From Candidatus Coprovivens excrementavium (GTDB lineage: Bacteria; Bacillota_I; Bacilli_A; RF39; UBA660), in NCBI GenBank assembly GCA_944363975.1, contig CALVVU010000003.1, forward strand, positions 1 through 64,000: a stretch of 64,000 nucleotides of DNA, read 5' to 3'. Position 1 is the stretch's first letter, and each line of letters starts with the position of its first letter. Of the stretch, positions 53,840 through 62,844 are shown in pieces. The notes beneath the pieces were generated by a model. The model was not told where the DNA came from and searched no databases. It saw only the letters and a list, made by a program, of their open reading frames with translations. Made by a program: the position numbers and the translations under genes.

Positions 53840-55483
53840 ATGAAAAGAAGTTCGTTTGTAGAAGGAACATTTATAGCAACGTTAGCAATTGTTTTTACTA
53901 AGATATTAGGTATGCTTTATGTAATACCTTTTTATGCGATGGTTGGAATACAAGGTAGTGCTTTATATGCTTATGCTTATAATATATATGTTATATTTTT
54001 GGATATATCAAGTGCTGGTTTACCTATTGCTATTAGTAAAATTATTAATGAATATAATACCCTTGGAATGATGGATGCAAAAGTACGTGCTTATCGTATT
54101 GGTAAAAATATTATGGCTTTTTTAGCAGTATCTATTTTTATTTTATTGATGTGTTTTGCACCTCAGATAGCAAAATTATTATTAGGTGATTTATCAGGTG
54201 GTAATACAATTGAAGATGTAGCGTTGGCAATTAGATGTGTTTCATTTGCTATTTTGATTGTACCTTTTTTAAGTGTTATAAAAGGATATTTACAAGGTCA
54301 TAATATCATCAATATTTCTAGTTATAGTCAGGTAATTGAACAAATTATTAGAGTATCAATTATTTTGGGTGGCACTTATTTAATTTTAAATGTCTTAAAT
54401 GGAACAGTTACACAAGCTATATGTTTATCTGTGTTTGGAGCTTTTATAAGTGGATTGGCTGCATATTTGTTTATTCGTTTTATGATTAGAAAAGCTGATA
54501 ATTCAGATATAAGCTTAAATAAGAAATATGAAAAAGATAAGGTTTCTAATAAAGAGATAGCTAAAAAGATATTTAGTTATGCAATTCCTTTTATTATAAT
54601 TAATATTGTAAGTAGTTGTTATAATTTTGTTGATATGACTTTATTGCTTAGAACGATGAATTTTTTAAATTTGGAAACTTCTGATATAGAATTTGTTACA
54701 TCAGCTGTAACGACGTGGGCTCCTAAAATAAATATGATTATTACAAGTGTAGCAATGGGGATGAGTACAAGTTTAATTCCAACAATGGTTACAGCTTATA
54801 CATTAAAAAATTGGAAAGAAGTTAATAATAAGTTTAATCAAGCATTACAAATATTATTATTTATTTCGCTACCAATGACAATAGGTATATCATTATTAAG
54901 TACAGCTGTATGGAGTATATTTTATGGTTATAATGTTTATGGTAGTTATATATTAGCACTTAATGTATTTACAGGTTTGTTTATAAATATTTATATGACA
55001 ACTTCTTCGTCTTTACAAGGTTTAAATAAATTTAAGACTGTATATATTTCAACTATAAGTGGTTTTGTGACTAATGCTTTATTAGATGTCCCAATTATGA
55101 TTTTATATAGTAAAATAGGTATTCCTCCTTTTTTAGGCGCTGTTACAGCAAGTATTTTAGGATATAGTTTAAGTATTATAATTGCTTTAATTTCTTTGAA
55201 AAAAGATTGTAAGTTAGAATATAGTAGTACTTTAAAAGTATTAGGAAAAATGCTTGTACCTATAATTGCAATGATTATTGTTGTTTTATTATTAAATAGT
55301 GTTATTCCTGTTAATTATAATAGTAAATTTTCTTGTATAATAGATGTAGCTATTAATGCAGTTGTTGGAGCTATTGTTTATATTGTGATTGCTTGGAAAA
55401 TGGGAATTGTTGAAAGTGTACTAGGTAAAACAATGGTTAATAAAATTTTAAAAACACTTACCTTTGGTAAGGTAAGTGTTTAA
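53840..55483 (+). CDS. SpoVB/MurJ-type lipid flippase
   Basis: 547 residues from the ATG at 53840; an ATG at 53819 (overlapping Cse60 by 11 bases) would add seven residues. MKRSSFVEGTFIATLAIVFTKILGMLYVIPF is the usual opening of SpoVB-group oligosaccharide flippases (first helix). About 14 membrane helices follow, including GLPIAISKIINEYN, IKGYLQGHN and SSSLQGLNKF conserved in the group. It probably flips lipid-linked cell-wall precursors or a surface polysaccharide unit. Coupled to Cse60. Confidence 0.88.
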   Translation: MKRSSFVEGTFIATLAIVFTKILGMLYVIPFYAMVGIQGSALYAYAYNIYVIFLDISSAGLPIAISKIINEYNTLGMMDAKVRAYRIGKNIMAFLAVSIFILLMCFAPQIAKLLLGDLSGGNTIEDVALAIRCVSFAILIVPFLSVIKGYLQGHNIINISSYSQVIEQIIRVSIILGGTYLILNVLNGTVTQAICLSVFGAFISGLAAYLFIRFMIRKADNSDISLNKKYEKDKVSNKEIAKKIFSYAIPFIIINIVSSCYNFVDMTLLLRTMNFLNLETSDIEFVTSAVTTWAPKINMIITSVAMGMSTSLIPTMVTAYTLKNWKEVNNKFNQALQILLFISLPMTIGISLLSTAVWSIFYGYNVYGSYILALNVFTGLFINIYMTTSSSLQGLNKFKTVYISTISGFVTNALLDVPIMILYSKIGIPPFLGAVTASILGYSLSIIIALISLKKDCKLEYSSTLKVLGKMLVPIIAMIIVVLLLNSVIPVNYNSKFSCIIDVAINAVVGAIVYIVIAWKMGIVESVLGKTMVNKILKTLTFGKVSV

Positions 55484-55486
55484 AGC
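55450..55486. terminator. Bidirectional terminator at the flippase 3' end
   Basis: AAACACTTACC (55452-55462) pairs with GGTAAGTGTTT (55471-55481); it lies in the last codons of the flippase gene. Confidence 0.75.
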
Positions 55487-55785
55487 ATATACATGTTATT
55501 AGAATAATTATTTTCCTTTACTTCAGTTGGTGTAGTATTTTCTAATTTAGTTAAACGATTATCGAGACGATTTATTTGTCTTTCTAATTTAGAAATGCGA
55601 TTTTCAATGTCATTAATACTGTTTAAATCTGGTCCGGCATAATAACTTGAATTTTGTGAAGCTTGTTGGTAAGGACCGAATTGACCATTATTTGAGAATT
55701 GATTTGGCATTTGGGGAAAATTGGGAATATAACTTTGAGTTTGGGCGTTATAATTTGAAAAAAAAGTATTACGATCTTTTTTCAT
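55480..55785 (-). CDS. Small Asn/Gln-rich protein with leucine-zipper segment
   Basis: 101 residues. The first half is rich in Asn, Gln, Pro, Phe and Tyr without order; residues about 58-84 (DIENRISKLERQINRLDNRL) form four heptads of a coiled coil. Not recognised. There is no signal peptide. AGGAGG lies ahead of the ATG. It overlaps the flippase by 4 bases at its 3' end, convergent. Coat-like or cytoskeletal roles are only guesses. Confidence 0.6.
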   Translation of the reverse strand: MKKDRNTFFSNYNAQTQSYIPNFPQMPNQFSNNGQFGPYQQASQNSSYYAGPDLNSINDIENRISKLERQINRLDNRLTKLENTTPTEVKENNYSNNMYML

Positions 55786-55837
55786 ATGAGTCCTCCTTAA
55801 TTAAAGTATATGTTTTAGTAAAGAAAGGTTGAATAAA

Positions 55838-56470
55838 ATGAGACTTAGAAATGTAAAAAATGCAAAAGCAATTGTTGATAATAGTCTATACGTTATTCAT
55901 GCTCCTGAAGAGCATAAGGGCTGTTATAAACAAGATGTTTTTCATAATAATAATCCAATTCATTTGGAAATTGGAATGGGAAAAGGAAATTTTCTTATTG
56001 ATATGGCAAAAAAGAATCCAGAAATAAATTTTATAGGAATTGAACGTTATGAAAGTGTATTATGTCGTGCTTTAGAAAAGTTAGAAAAGGAACAATTAAA
56101 TAATTTAAGAGTTATATGTATTGATGCTTTGGAATTAAATAGTATTTTTTCTAAAGAAATAGATACTATTTATCTTAATTTTAGTGATCCGTGGCCTAAG
56201 AAAAGGCATGCTAAACGACGTCTTACTTCACCAGTATTTTTGAAAATATACGATGATGTATTTAAAGATGAAAAGATAATTATTCAAAAGACAGATAATG
56301 TTGGATTATTTGAAAGTTCTATTGTAAATTTAAGTAAATATGGATATGTAATAGAGGATATATCTTTGGATTTGGCAAGTACTGATAAAGATAATTCTTT
56401 AACTGAATATGAAGCAAAATTTATGAGTCAAGGCATAAAAATAAATTATTTATATGCTCGAAAAAAATAA
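55838..56470 (+). CDS. trmB: tRNA (guanine-N7-)-methyltransferase
   Basis: 210 residues. EIGMGKGNFL is the SAM-binding motif I, ERYESVLCRAL follows, and YLNFSDPWPKKRHAKRRL is the diagnostic TrmB signature with the catalytic aspartate. It methylates G46 in the tRNA variable loop. GAAAGG lies 9 bases before the ATG at 55838; a TTG 9 bases upstream overlaps it. Confidence 0.95.
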   Translation: MRLRNVKNAKAIVDNSLYVIHAPEEHKGCYKQDVFHNNNPIHLEIGMGKGNFLIDMAKKNPEINFIGIERYESVLCRALEKLEKEQLNNLRVICIDALELNSIFSKEIDTIYLNFSDPWPKKRHAKRRLTSPVFLKIYDDVFKDEKIIIQKTDNVGLFESSIVNLSKYGYVIEDISLDLASTDKDNSLTEYEAKFMSQGIKINYLYARKK

Positions 56471-56526
56471 GGTTTAAATTTAATATGTGAGATGTTATAA
56501 TTACATATGAAGAAGTAGGAGGTACT

Positions 56527-57174
56527 ATGAGGAGAAAATTTATACTACTTATCTTTTTGGCGTTTTTCTTTTTGACAGGATGTACACCTATACAAGATAT
56601 GTCGTTAGATGAGATTATAAATAATGGAACTAATCGTAGTGTTACTGTATATAATAAATATCGTAAAGGATATAAGTATAATTTACCAAAAGGTTTAGAT
56701 GTTGTTGATAATACAGAATATAATGAAGTAATCATGAGTAGTGATTATACTTATTATTTGTACGTTGATGCTGTTAGTTATTATAATAAAATAATTGAAA
56801 CTTATGAGGAAAATAATATTTCTTATTTTTCGAAAGCTATAAGTTTTGAAGATAAGTATGGTTATTTGGAAATAAATGAATTAGATAATGATAAGTATTT
56901 TATTGAAATTATGTATAATTATGCTAAAATAGAAGTAATAGTGGAGTATCGTGATATAAATGTTACAGTGGCTAATTCACTTAGTATTTTATCTTCGGTT
57001 TCATTTAATGATAGTGTATTAAAAACTTTACTAGATGAAGAAACTTCACAATTTAGGGAATTTGAATTTAATATATTTGAAACTTCAACAACTGATAGTG
57101 AGTATTTACAAGCTGTAGAAGGAGATATATACGAAGAAGATGACGAGATTCATGATTCAGACCTAATAAATTAA
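56527..57174 (+). CDS. Lipoprotein of unknown function
   Basis: 215 residues. Signal MRRKFILLIFLAFFF with lipobox LTGC (C19), so a membrane-anchored outer-leaflet protein. The mature part carries SDYTYYLYVDAVSYYN, KAISFEDKYGYLEIN and VEYRDINVTVANSL, alternating strands and helices, with an acidic C-terminal tail. Not recognised. GTAGGAGG lies just ahead of the ATG. It starts a four-gene set with the acidic, DUF948-like and YtxH proteins, all on one strand with spacings below 15 bases. Confidence 0.7.
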   Translation: MRRKFILLIFLAFFFLTGCTPIQDMSLDEIINNGTNRSVTVYNKYRKGYKYNLPKGLDVVDNTEYNEVIMSSDYTYYLYVDAVSYYNKIIETYEENNISYFSKAISFEDKYGYLEINELDNDKYFIEIMYNYAKIEVIVEYRDINVTVANSLSILSSVSFNDSVLKTLLDEETSQFREFEFNIFETSTTDSEYLQAVEGDIYEEDDEIHDSDLIN

Positions 57175-57187
57175 GGTGGTGTTAAAA

Positions 57188-58456
57188 ATGGGATTTTTTG
57201 GTAAAATTAAAAATATTTTATTCGAAGATGACGATGAAGTAGAAGAAATGCCAGTTTATACTAAAGAAGAAGTTAAAGAAACATCTAAAAAAAATGTTGA
57301 AGAAAAAAATACTTCTGAAGAAGTTGAACCTATTAAACCTTCTGAACATTATCGTTTTAGTAATGTAAAAAGAGATATTGATTTAAATTATGATGAAAAA
57401 GATGTTTTAGGAGAAGTGCCTGGAGCACGAGAAGCAATAAATAGCGAAAATAAAAATGTTGAAGAAAGTAAACCGAAAGAAGAAAAAAAATCTTCAATAT
57501 TTATGTCTTTTGATGAAGAGGAGTTTGAAAGATTAAATTCACGAGTTGTTCGCAATGAAAATAAAGTAAAAAAGGAAGTTAAATCAATTGCGACACCTGT
57601 TAATAGTAATATAGCTCGTAAAGCTAATAATAATTTTTCATCAACCTCGACTAATCGTGATACAAGAATGGAAAAAAATGATAGATATAAAATTAATAGT
57701 GGAACATTAGGTAATGGAAAGAAGCCATTTACTCCATCTCCTGTTATATCACCAGTTTATGGTATTTTAGGAAGTAATTATACTAAAGAAGATATAATAG
57801 ATCGTAAGGATGGTTTAAAAAGAGAAACTATTGTAAAACCAATTGTTAAAGTAAAAAAAGAAGAAGTTAATGTTGAAATAGAAGAAAAAGAACCTGTTTA
57901 TGAGGTTGATATTGATTCTGTTCGTAAAAAAGCTTATGGTTCTTTAGAAGATTTAGAAAAAACTTTAACTAAAGCTGATATTCCTGAACTTAAAGAAGAA
58001 AAAGTTGAAAAAGTTAGTGAAAAGGCGATTAAAGAAGAAGCAGAAATTAAGGAAGCAGAAGATGTTGAAGTAATTGAACCAGAAAAGATTAGTGTAGAAG
58101 ATCAGTTAGATGAAAAGTTTGAAATTAGTAATGCAATCGAAGAAGATTTGAATAATTCCAACGATAATGATGATTTAGATCAGGTTGTAGAAAAGGTTAT
58201 TGAAACAAAGAAAGTTGATTCGACGGATAGTAGTAAAAAGCCAAAATTATTAGACGAATTAGAAAAGACTAGTACTTTACAAATATTAGATGACATCGAA
58301 AAAGAGTTGAATTCGATTAAACCAATAAGTAAAGATGTTAAAGTTGAAGATGATGAAGATAATGAAAAAGAGGAAAATAATGATACATTAGAAGATGATT
58401 TGTTTAATTTAATAGATTCAATGTATGAAGAAGGAGAGGAGGAAGAAAATGATTAG
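57188..58456 (+). CDS. Acidic, mostly disordered protein with a conserved short motif
   Basis: 422 residues, very rich in Glu, Lys, Asp and Ser. It begins MGFFGKIKNILFED (an amphipathic helix). A compact, non-acidic patch FTPSPVISPVYGILG near residue 179-193 stands out, and a second ordered stretch LLDELEKTSTLQILDDIEKEL lies near 356-376. From memory, similar PSPVISPVYG patches recur in low-GC Firmicutes proteins of unknown function. The ATG at 57188 has AAGGTGG ahead. Overlaps the next gene by 8 bases. Cytoplasmic. Confidence 0.6.
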   Translation: MGFFGKIKNILFEDDDEVEEMPVYTKEEVKETSKKNVEEKNTSEEVEPIKPSEHYRFSNVKRDIDLNYDEKDVLGEVPGAREAINSENKNVEESKPKEEKKSSIFMSFDEEEFERLNSRVVRNENKVKKEVKSIATPVNSNIARKANNNFSSTSTNRDTRMEKNDRYKINSGTLGNGKKPFTPSPVISPVYGILGSNYTKEDIIDRKDGLKRETIVKPIVKVKKEEVNVEIEEKEPVYEVDIDSVRKKAYGSLEDLEKTLTKADIPELKEEKVEKVSEKAIKEEAEIKEAEDVEVIEPEKISVEDQLDEKFEISNAIEEDLNNSNDNDDLDQVVEKVIETKKVDSTDSSKKPKLLDELEKTSTLQILDDIEKELNSIKPISKDVKVEDDEDNEKEENNDTLEDDLFNLIDSMYEEGEEEEND

Positions 58457-58745
58457 TTTCTTACAAACATTTTTACCAATAATAATATATTTTTTATTAA
58501 TAATTTTATTAATTATTGGAATAATATTAGGTATAAGATCTATTCAAACTTTAAATAAAGTTGATAAAGTAGTAGATGATGTTAATGATAAAGTTCAATC
58601 ATTAAATGGTTTCTTTAATTTAATAGATTTTACTACTGATAAGATTGTTTCTGTAACTGATAAAGTTGTTGAAGGAATAAGTGGTCTTATTGGAACTTTA
58701 TTTAAACGTAAAAATAAAAAAATAGATGATGATGAGGAGGAATAA
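58449..58745 (+). CDS. DUF948-like single-pass membrane protein
   Basis: 98 residues. One N-terminal membrane segment (about 6-28), then NKVDKVVDDVNDKVQSLNGFF, a heptad helix, and a basic-acidic tail. This is the layout of the DUF948/YtxG-like general-stress proteins that pair with YtxH. The ATG at 58449 is decided by AGGAGGAAG ahead of it. It overlaps the preceding gene by 8 bases and precedes YtxH by 2. Confidence 0.7.
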   Translation: MISFLQTFLPIIIYFLLIILLIIGIILGIRSIQTLNKVDKVVDDVNDKVQSLNGFFNLIDFTTDKIVSVTDKVVEGISGLIGTLFKRKNKKIDDDEEE

Positions 58746-58747
58746 GA

Positions 58748-59191
58748 ATGTCTAAAAAAGAAAGTAGTGGCTTAGGAAAGTTTTTGGCTGGAGCAGCAAT
58801 AGGTGTTGGATTAGGTGTACTATTTGCCCCAAAAGCTGGTTCAGAGACAAGAAAAGAATTAAAACAAAAGTTTGATGAAATAGTAAAAAAAGTAAAAGAA
58901 ATAGATATTGACGAAGTCAGAGAATCTTTTCTAAAGAAAATTGATGAGATTAAAGCAGAATTAGCTGATTTAGATAAAGAAAAAGTTCTAGCTATTGCTA
59001 AAGAAAAAGCTGAAGCTATTAAAGTTAAATTAGATGAATTATTAAGCGAAGCTAAAGAAAAAGCTACGCCAGTAATTCAATCTACAATTGAAGATCTTCG
59101 TAATAAAACAATTGCTGTTTTAAAAGATACAGTTAAGAAGCTAGAAGGATCTAAAGATAAGAAAGCTTTACCTAAGAAAAGTGAAAAATAA
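58748..59191 (+). CDS. YtxH domain protein
   Basis: 147 residues. FLAGAAIGVGLGVLFAPKAGSETRKEL is the YtxH signature (glycine-rich membrane segment, then APK-G-ETR). A long amphipathic helix rich in Lys/Glu follows. Stress-associated envelope protein of unknown mechanism. Co-transcribed with the DUF948-like gene, as in Bacillus. Confidence 0.85.
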   Translation: MSKKESSGLGKFLAGAAIGVGLGVLFAPKAGSETRKELKQKFDEIVKKVKEIDIDEVRESFLKKIDEIKAELADLDKEKVLAIAKEKAEAIKVKLDELLSEAKEKATPVIQSTIEDLRNKTIAVLKDTVKKLEGSKDKKALPKKSEK

Positions 59192-59213
59192 TCCAAATAG
59201 TGGGTTATTTTTT
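59187..59213 (+). terminator. Terminator
   Basis: AATAATCC and GGGTTATT (one G-T pair) around AAATAGT, followed by eight T. Confidence 0.75.
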
Positions 59214-59286
59214 TTGATAAGATATTTTATTATTGATAATTATCTTTGTAAATGTTATTATTAATAGTAGATAAGGATAGATTAAT

Positions 59287-61362
59287 ATGAAGGATAAACG
59301 TTTTAAATTATTTATATATATATTATTATTTTTTATAGTTACAATATCAGGTATTGGTGTATATAATTATTATACAAACGATGAAATTCTTGAGGGGAAT
59401 ATTCTTCTATCTGATGATTCTTTAGAAATATTAGATGGGGTTTATGAAGAAGAAGTAAATAATTCTTCGATTAATTTAAATAATTCTTTATTAAGTAGTT
59501 CTTCTATTGCATCATCTACTGATATGTCGATTACAATAAATGGAGACTTTGTTAGTTTGAATTATTCTCCTGCTGGTGGATTTTACTATAATACAAAGAA
59601 TAGTTATAATAGTTCAGTAAATATTACTTCTGGGGGAGGATATAGAAGCGGTGGAAATGGTTATATAAGTTTGAAAAATGGTACTTATTATTTTTGGACT
59701 TATAATTTAAATAATATGTCTTTTATAGCTAAGGGACCAGTTAATATAACAAAATCATGTAAGAATGAAACTAAATTAAATCAAACTGGTAAATTCTCAT
59801 TTCAAAGATGTTATATAAGAGATCGTAATAATAATATAAAACCTGAATCGTCAGGTACTGTTGCTACTTGTGCATCAGGATATAAAATGGATAGTTCAAA
59901 GTATTCGAGAACTGATAATTGTTCATCTAAGACTTTAACTAATAATATTTCAAAGAGATATTGTACAGCAACATTTACAGCAACTTGTGTTAAAAATTCA
60001 ACAGGTGGTGATAGTGGTGGTAGTAGTGGAGGAGGTACTAAGCCTTCAGTTGCTGCTGCTAAATTATCCGCTTTATCTGTAAGTTCAGGAACGTTATCTC
60101 CTTCATTTAAGAGTTCAACTAAAAGTTATAAAGTTACTGTTGCTGCAAATGTTTCTTCAATTAAAGTAAATGCTAAAGCTGCTAGTGGTTCATCTTTTGT
60201 GTCTGGATATGGTTCAAGAACTGTAAAGCTTAATTATGGTTCAAATTCAATCAAAGTAAAGGTTAAAAATTCTGCTAATAAAGTTACAACATATACAATT
60301 AATGTAACTAGAACTGATAATCGTAGTTCAACAAGTACATTATCTAATTTAAAAGTTAGTGTGGGTACTTTATCACCAGCTTTTTCTAGTAATGTAACAA
60401 CTTATAATGTTGATGTTGGTAATGAAACATCTTCTATAACAATAGACGCGACATTAACAGATAGTAAATCATCTTTTGTATCTGGTTATGGACCTGGTTC
60501 TTATTCGTTAAAAGAGGGGCTTAATAATATAAATATTAAAGTAAAGAGTCAAAGAGGTGATATTAACGTTTATACAATTAACGTTAATAGAGGTTCTACT
60601 CCTGGAGAATGTACAACTGAAGCTGATGATTTAGCTTTGTTAAAAGGTATTATATTATCTGTTGATATAAATGATGTTGAAATTGATCAAATAGAAAATT
60701 TTGATCCTAAAGTATTTATTTATAATGATTTGGAAGTTCCTTATCAAGTATCTAATTTAACTATTGAAGCCTTAACTCAAGATGAAGAAGATCAAGTTTT
60801 AATAGAGGGTGCATCTGAGTTAGAAGTTAATGTACCAAAAGAAATAAAGATAACAGTTACTAGTAAAAAGTGTACAAATGTCACAAAAGTTTACACTTTA
60901 TCTGTTACAAGACAACCTGAAAAACAATTAGGTGGAAGTGGTGAATTAACTAATATAATAGTAAAGGGTCATGAAGATGAAGTTGAATTTTCGCCTGAGA
61001 TTACATCTTATGGAATTACTTTAAAAAAGAATGAAACTAAATTAGATATAGAATATGAGAAAAAAGAAGAGACAGCTAATTGTGAGATTCAAGGTAATGA
61101 AGATTTAAAAGTTGGAGATAGTGTAGAAATAACTTGTACTTCTGAAGATGAAGAAGATGTTCAGAAATATACTTTAGCGATTGATGGAGTTGAAAAAGGT
61201 ACAAATGTCTTCTTTATAATAATTGTTGTAATTCTTGTAATCTTAGTTCTAATTTACTTGGTAATGAGATTACTTGGATATAGAATTTATTTTAATGCTT
61301 CTGTTATTGGGGCGTTCTTTAGAGGAATAGGCGAAAAAATAAAAAATGTATTTGACAAATAG
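59287..61362 (+). CDS. Surface protein with cadherin-like beta-sandwich repeats
   Basis: 691 residues. N-terminal hydrophobic segment (about 8-26), a middle region with eight cysteines, a Gly/Ser linker (about 240-255), then two clear cadherin-like (PF12733-type) modules beginning LSALSVSSGTLSPSF and LSNLKVSVGTLSPAF (each ends TYTINVTR or VYTINVNR), and a weaker third and fourth to about 635. A C-terminal membrane segment (about 642-665) is followed by a short basic cytoplasmic tail. So it is anchored at the C-terminus with the modules outside. It stands alone, before the tyrS promoter. Confidence 0.82.
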   Translation: MKDKRFKLFIYILLFFIVTISGIGVYNYYTNDEILEGNILLSDDSLEILDGVYEEEVNNSSINLNNSLLSSSSIASSTDMSITINGDFVSLNYSPAGGFYYNTKNSYNSSVNITSGGGYRSGGNGYISLKNGTYYFWTYNLNNMSFIAKGPVNITKSCKNETKLNQTGKFSFQRCYIRDRNNNIKPESSGTVATCASGYKMDSSKYSRTDNCSSKTLTNNISKRYCTATFTATCVKNSTGGDSGGSSGGGTKPSVAAAKLSALSVSSGTLSPSFKSSTKSYKVTVAANVSSIKVNAKAASGSSFVSGYGSRTVKLNYGSNSIKVKVKNSANKVTTYTINVTRTDNRSSTSTLSNLKVSVGTLSPAFSSNVTTYNVDVGNETSSITIDATLTDSKSSFVSGYGPGSYSLKEGLNNINIKVKSQRGDINVYTINVNRGSTPGECTTEADDLALLKGIILSVDINDVEIDQIENFDPKVFIYNDLEVPYQVSNLTIEALTQDEEDQVLIEGASELEVNVPKEIKITVTSKKCTNVTKVYTLSVTRQPEKQLGGSGELTNIIVKGHEDEVEFSPEITSYGITLKKNETKLDIEYEKKEETANCEIQGNEDLKVGDSVEITCTSEDEEDVQKYTLAIDGVEKGTNVFFIIIVVILVILVLIYLVMRLLGYRIYFNASVIGAFFRGIGEKIKNVFDK

Positions 61363-61379
61363 TAATAAAATGATATAAT
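61352..61379 (+). promoter_or_regulatory. Promoter of tyrS
   Basis: TTGACA (61352-61357), 16 bases, TATAAT (61374-61379). Transcription should start near 61386, leaving a very short leader before the T-box elements. The -35 lies in the end of the surface-protein gene. Confidence 0.8.
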
Positions 61380-61386
61380 GATTTTT

Positions 61387-61526
61387 AATTAGTGATGAAG
61401 GAATTTACGACTCTGGAGCTAAATCGTTTTCTCGCGTTAAGAGTTAAAGAGTATGATAAGATTCATAAACTAAGGTGGTACCGCTGATGAAAAAAAATCA
61501 GTCCTTAGATTTATGAATCTTTTTTA
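61387..61526 (+). promoter_or_regulatory. T-box riboswitch (tyrosine), shortened Stem I
   Basis: The T-box AAGGTGGTACCGC is at 61472-61484. A likely specifier TAC at 61406-61408 lies before the usual GGAGCT. CTGAT/ATCAG and CTAAGG/CCTTAG form the antiterminator-like helices. AAGATTCATAAA (61459-61470) pairs with TTTATGAATCTT and T-run. Only about 20 bases lie between the predicted transcript start and the specifier, compared with about 85 in the leuS T-box. Confidence 0.85.
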
Positions 61527-61550
61527 TTTATTTAGAAAGGTGATAAGAAA

Positions 61551-62792
61551 ATGAAAAAAATGACAAATTGGGAAGAACTGCAATGGCGTGGTTTAGTTAA
61601 AGATGTAGCTGGTGATGATATTGCTGATAAAATAAATAATGAGAGTGTGACTTTTTATTGGGGAACAGATCCGACTGCTGATAGTTTGCATATTGGACAT
61701 TATAGTTCGCTTGTGACAGCTAAAAGATTAATGAAAATGGGACATAAACCTATCCTTTTATGCGGTGGAGCAACTGGAAGAATTGGAGATCCTCGTCCAA
61801 CTGCTGAAAGAGAGATTATTTCAATTGAAAAATTAAATAAAAATATTGAAGGTATAAGAGCTCAGATTGATCGCTTGTTTGATGGAAAAGCAAAATTAGT
61901 AAATAATTATGATTGGTTTCAAGGTTATGAGTATTTAGACTTTTTAAGAGATGTTGGAAAATATATAAACGTTAATTATATGTTATCTAAAGATATTATA
62001 AGTCGACGTTTGGATACTGGTATTACTTATGCTGAATTTAGTTATATGTTAATTCAAGGTTATGATTTTTTAAATATGTATCGTAATATGAATTGTATTA
62101 TGCAAGTTGAGGGTAGTGACCAATGGGGAAATATTACAACAGGAATTGATTTAATAAGAAAAATAGAAGGAAAAGAGGCATATGCATTTACAATGCCATT
62201 AATTTTAGATGCTAATGGTAATAAATTTGGTAAAAGTGAAGGAAATGCTCTTTGGTTAGATATAAATAAAACCTCAAGTTATGAATTATATCAATATTTA
62301 ATAAATACTGATGATTCAATGATTGAACATTATTTGAAAGTTTTTACCTTTTTAACTCCTGAGGAAATTATAGATGTAATTGACAGACATAATAAAGAAC
62401 CACATTTACGAATTGGTCAAAAAACATTGGCTAAATGTATTATTACTGATATACATGGTGAAGATGAATATAATAAAGCTGAACAAATTAGTAAAGCATT
62501 ATTTAGTGGTGATTTAACAGGATTAAGTGCTAAGGATATTTTAGTAGGAATGAAAATGGTTCCTTCTATTAAGTTATCTGGTGAAATTAAATTACTTGAT
62601 TTATTAGTAGATAATGGTATTTGTTCTTCGAGAAGAGAAGCTAGAGAGATGCTAAGTAGTAATGCTATATCTTTAAATAACGAGAAATTTACTGATGAAA
62701 ATGCTATTATTGATAAATCTTTAGCAATAGAGGAAAAAGTTATTGTAATTCGTAAAGGTAAGAAAAAGCAATTTATTGGAATATTTGATTAA
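61551..62792 (+). CDS. tyrS: Tyrosyl-tRNA synthetase
   Basis: 413 residues. Class I HIGH motif in DSLHIGHYSSL (about residue 47), the KMSKS equivalent KFGKSEGN (about 225), and an S4-type RNA-binding C-terminus (LVDNGICSSRREAREMLSSNAISLN). Normal TyrRS length. Controlled by the T-box upstream. AAAGGTGAT precedes the ATG. Confidence 0.97.
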   Translation: MKKMTNWEELQWRGLVKDVAGDDIADKINNESVTFYWGTDPTADSLHIGHYSSLVTAKRLMKMGHKPILLCGGATGRIGDPRPTAEREIISIEKLNKNIEGIRAQIDRLFDGKAKLVNNYDWFQGYEYLDFLRDVGKYINVNYMLSKDIISRRLDTGITYAEFSYMLIQGYDFLNMYRNMNCIMQVEGSDQWGNITTGIDLIRKIEGKEAYAFTMPLILDANGNKFGKSEGNALWLDINKTSSYELYQYLINTDDSMIEHYLKVFTFLTPEEIIDVIDRHNKEPHLRIGQKTLAKCIITDIHGEDEYNKAEQISKALFSGDLTGLSAKDILVGMKMVPSIKLSGEIKLLDLLVDNGICSSRREAREMLSSNAISLNNEKFTDENAIIDKSLAIEEKVIVIRKGKKKQFIGIFD

Positions 62793-62802
62793 TTTATAAC
62801 AT

Positions 62803-62844
62803 AATAAAACTCCTGACATAAAATATTATGAAAGGAGTTTTATT
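62803..62844 (+). promoter_or_regulatory. Perfect hairpin enclosing a ribosome binding site
   Basis: AATAAAACTCCT (62803-62814) and AGGAGTTTTATT (62833-62844) are perfect 12-base inverted repeats around an 18-base loop. The right arm contains the AGGAG ribosome site of the following gene and ends at its ATG. It could end tyrS transcription weakly, or block translation of the small gene. Confidence 0.7.
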
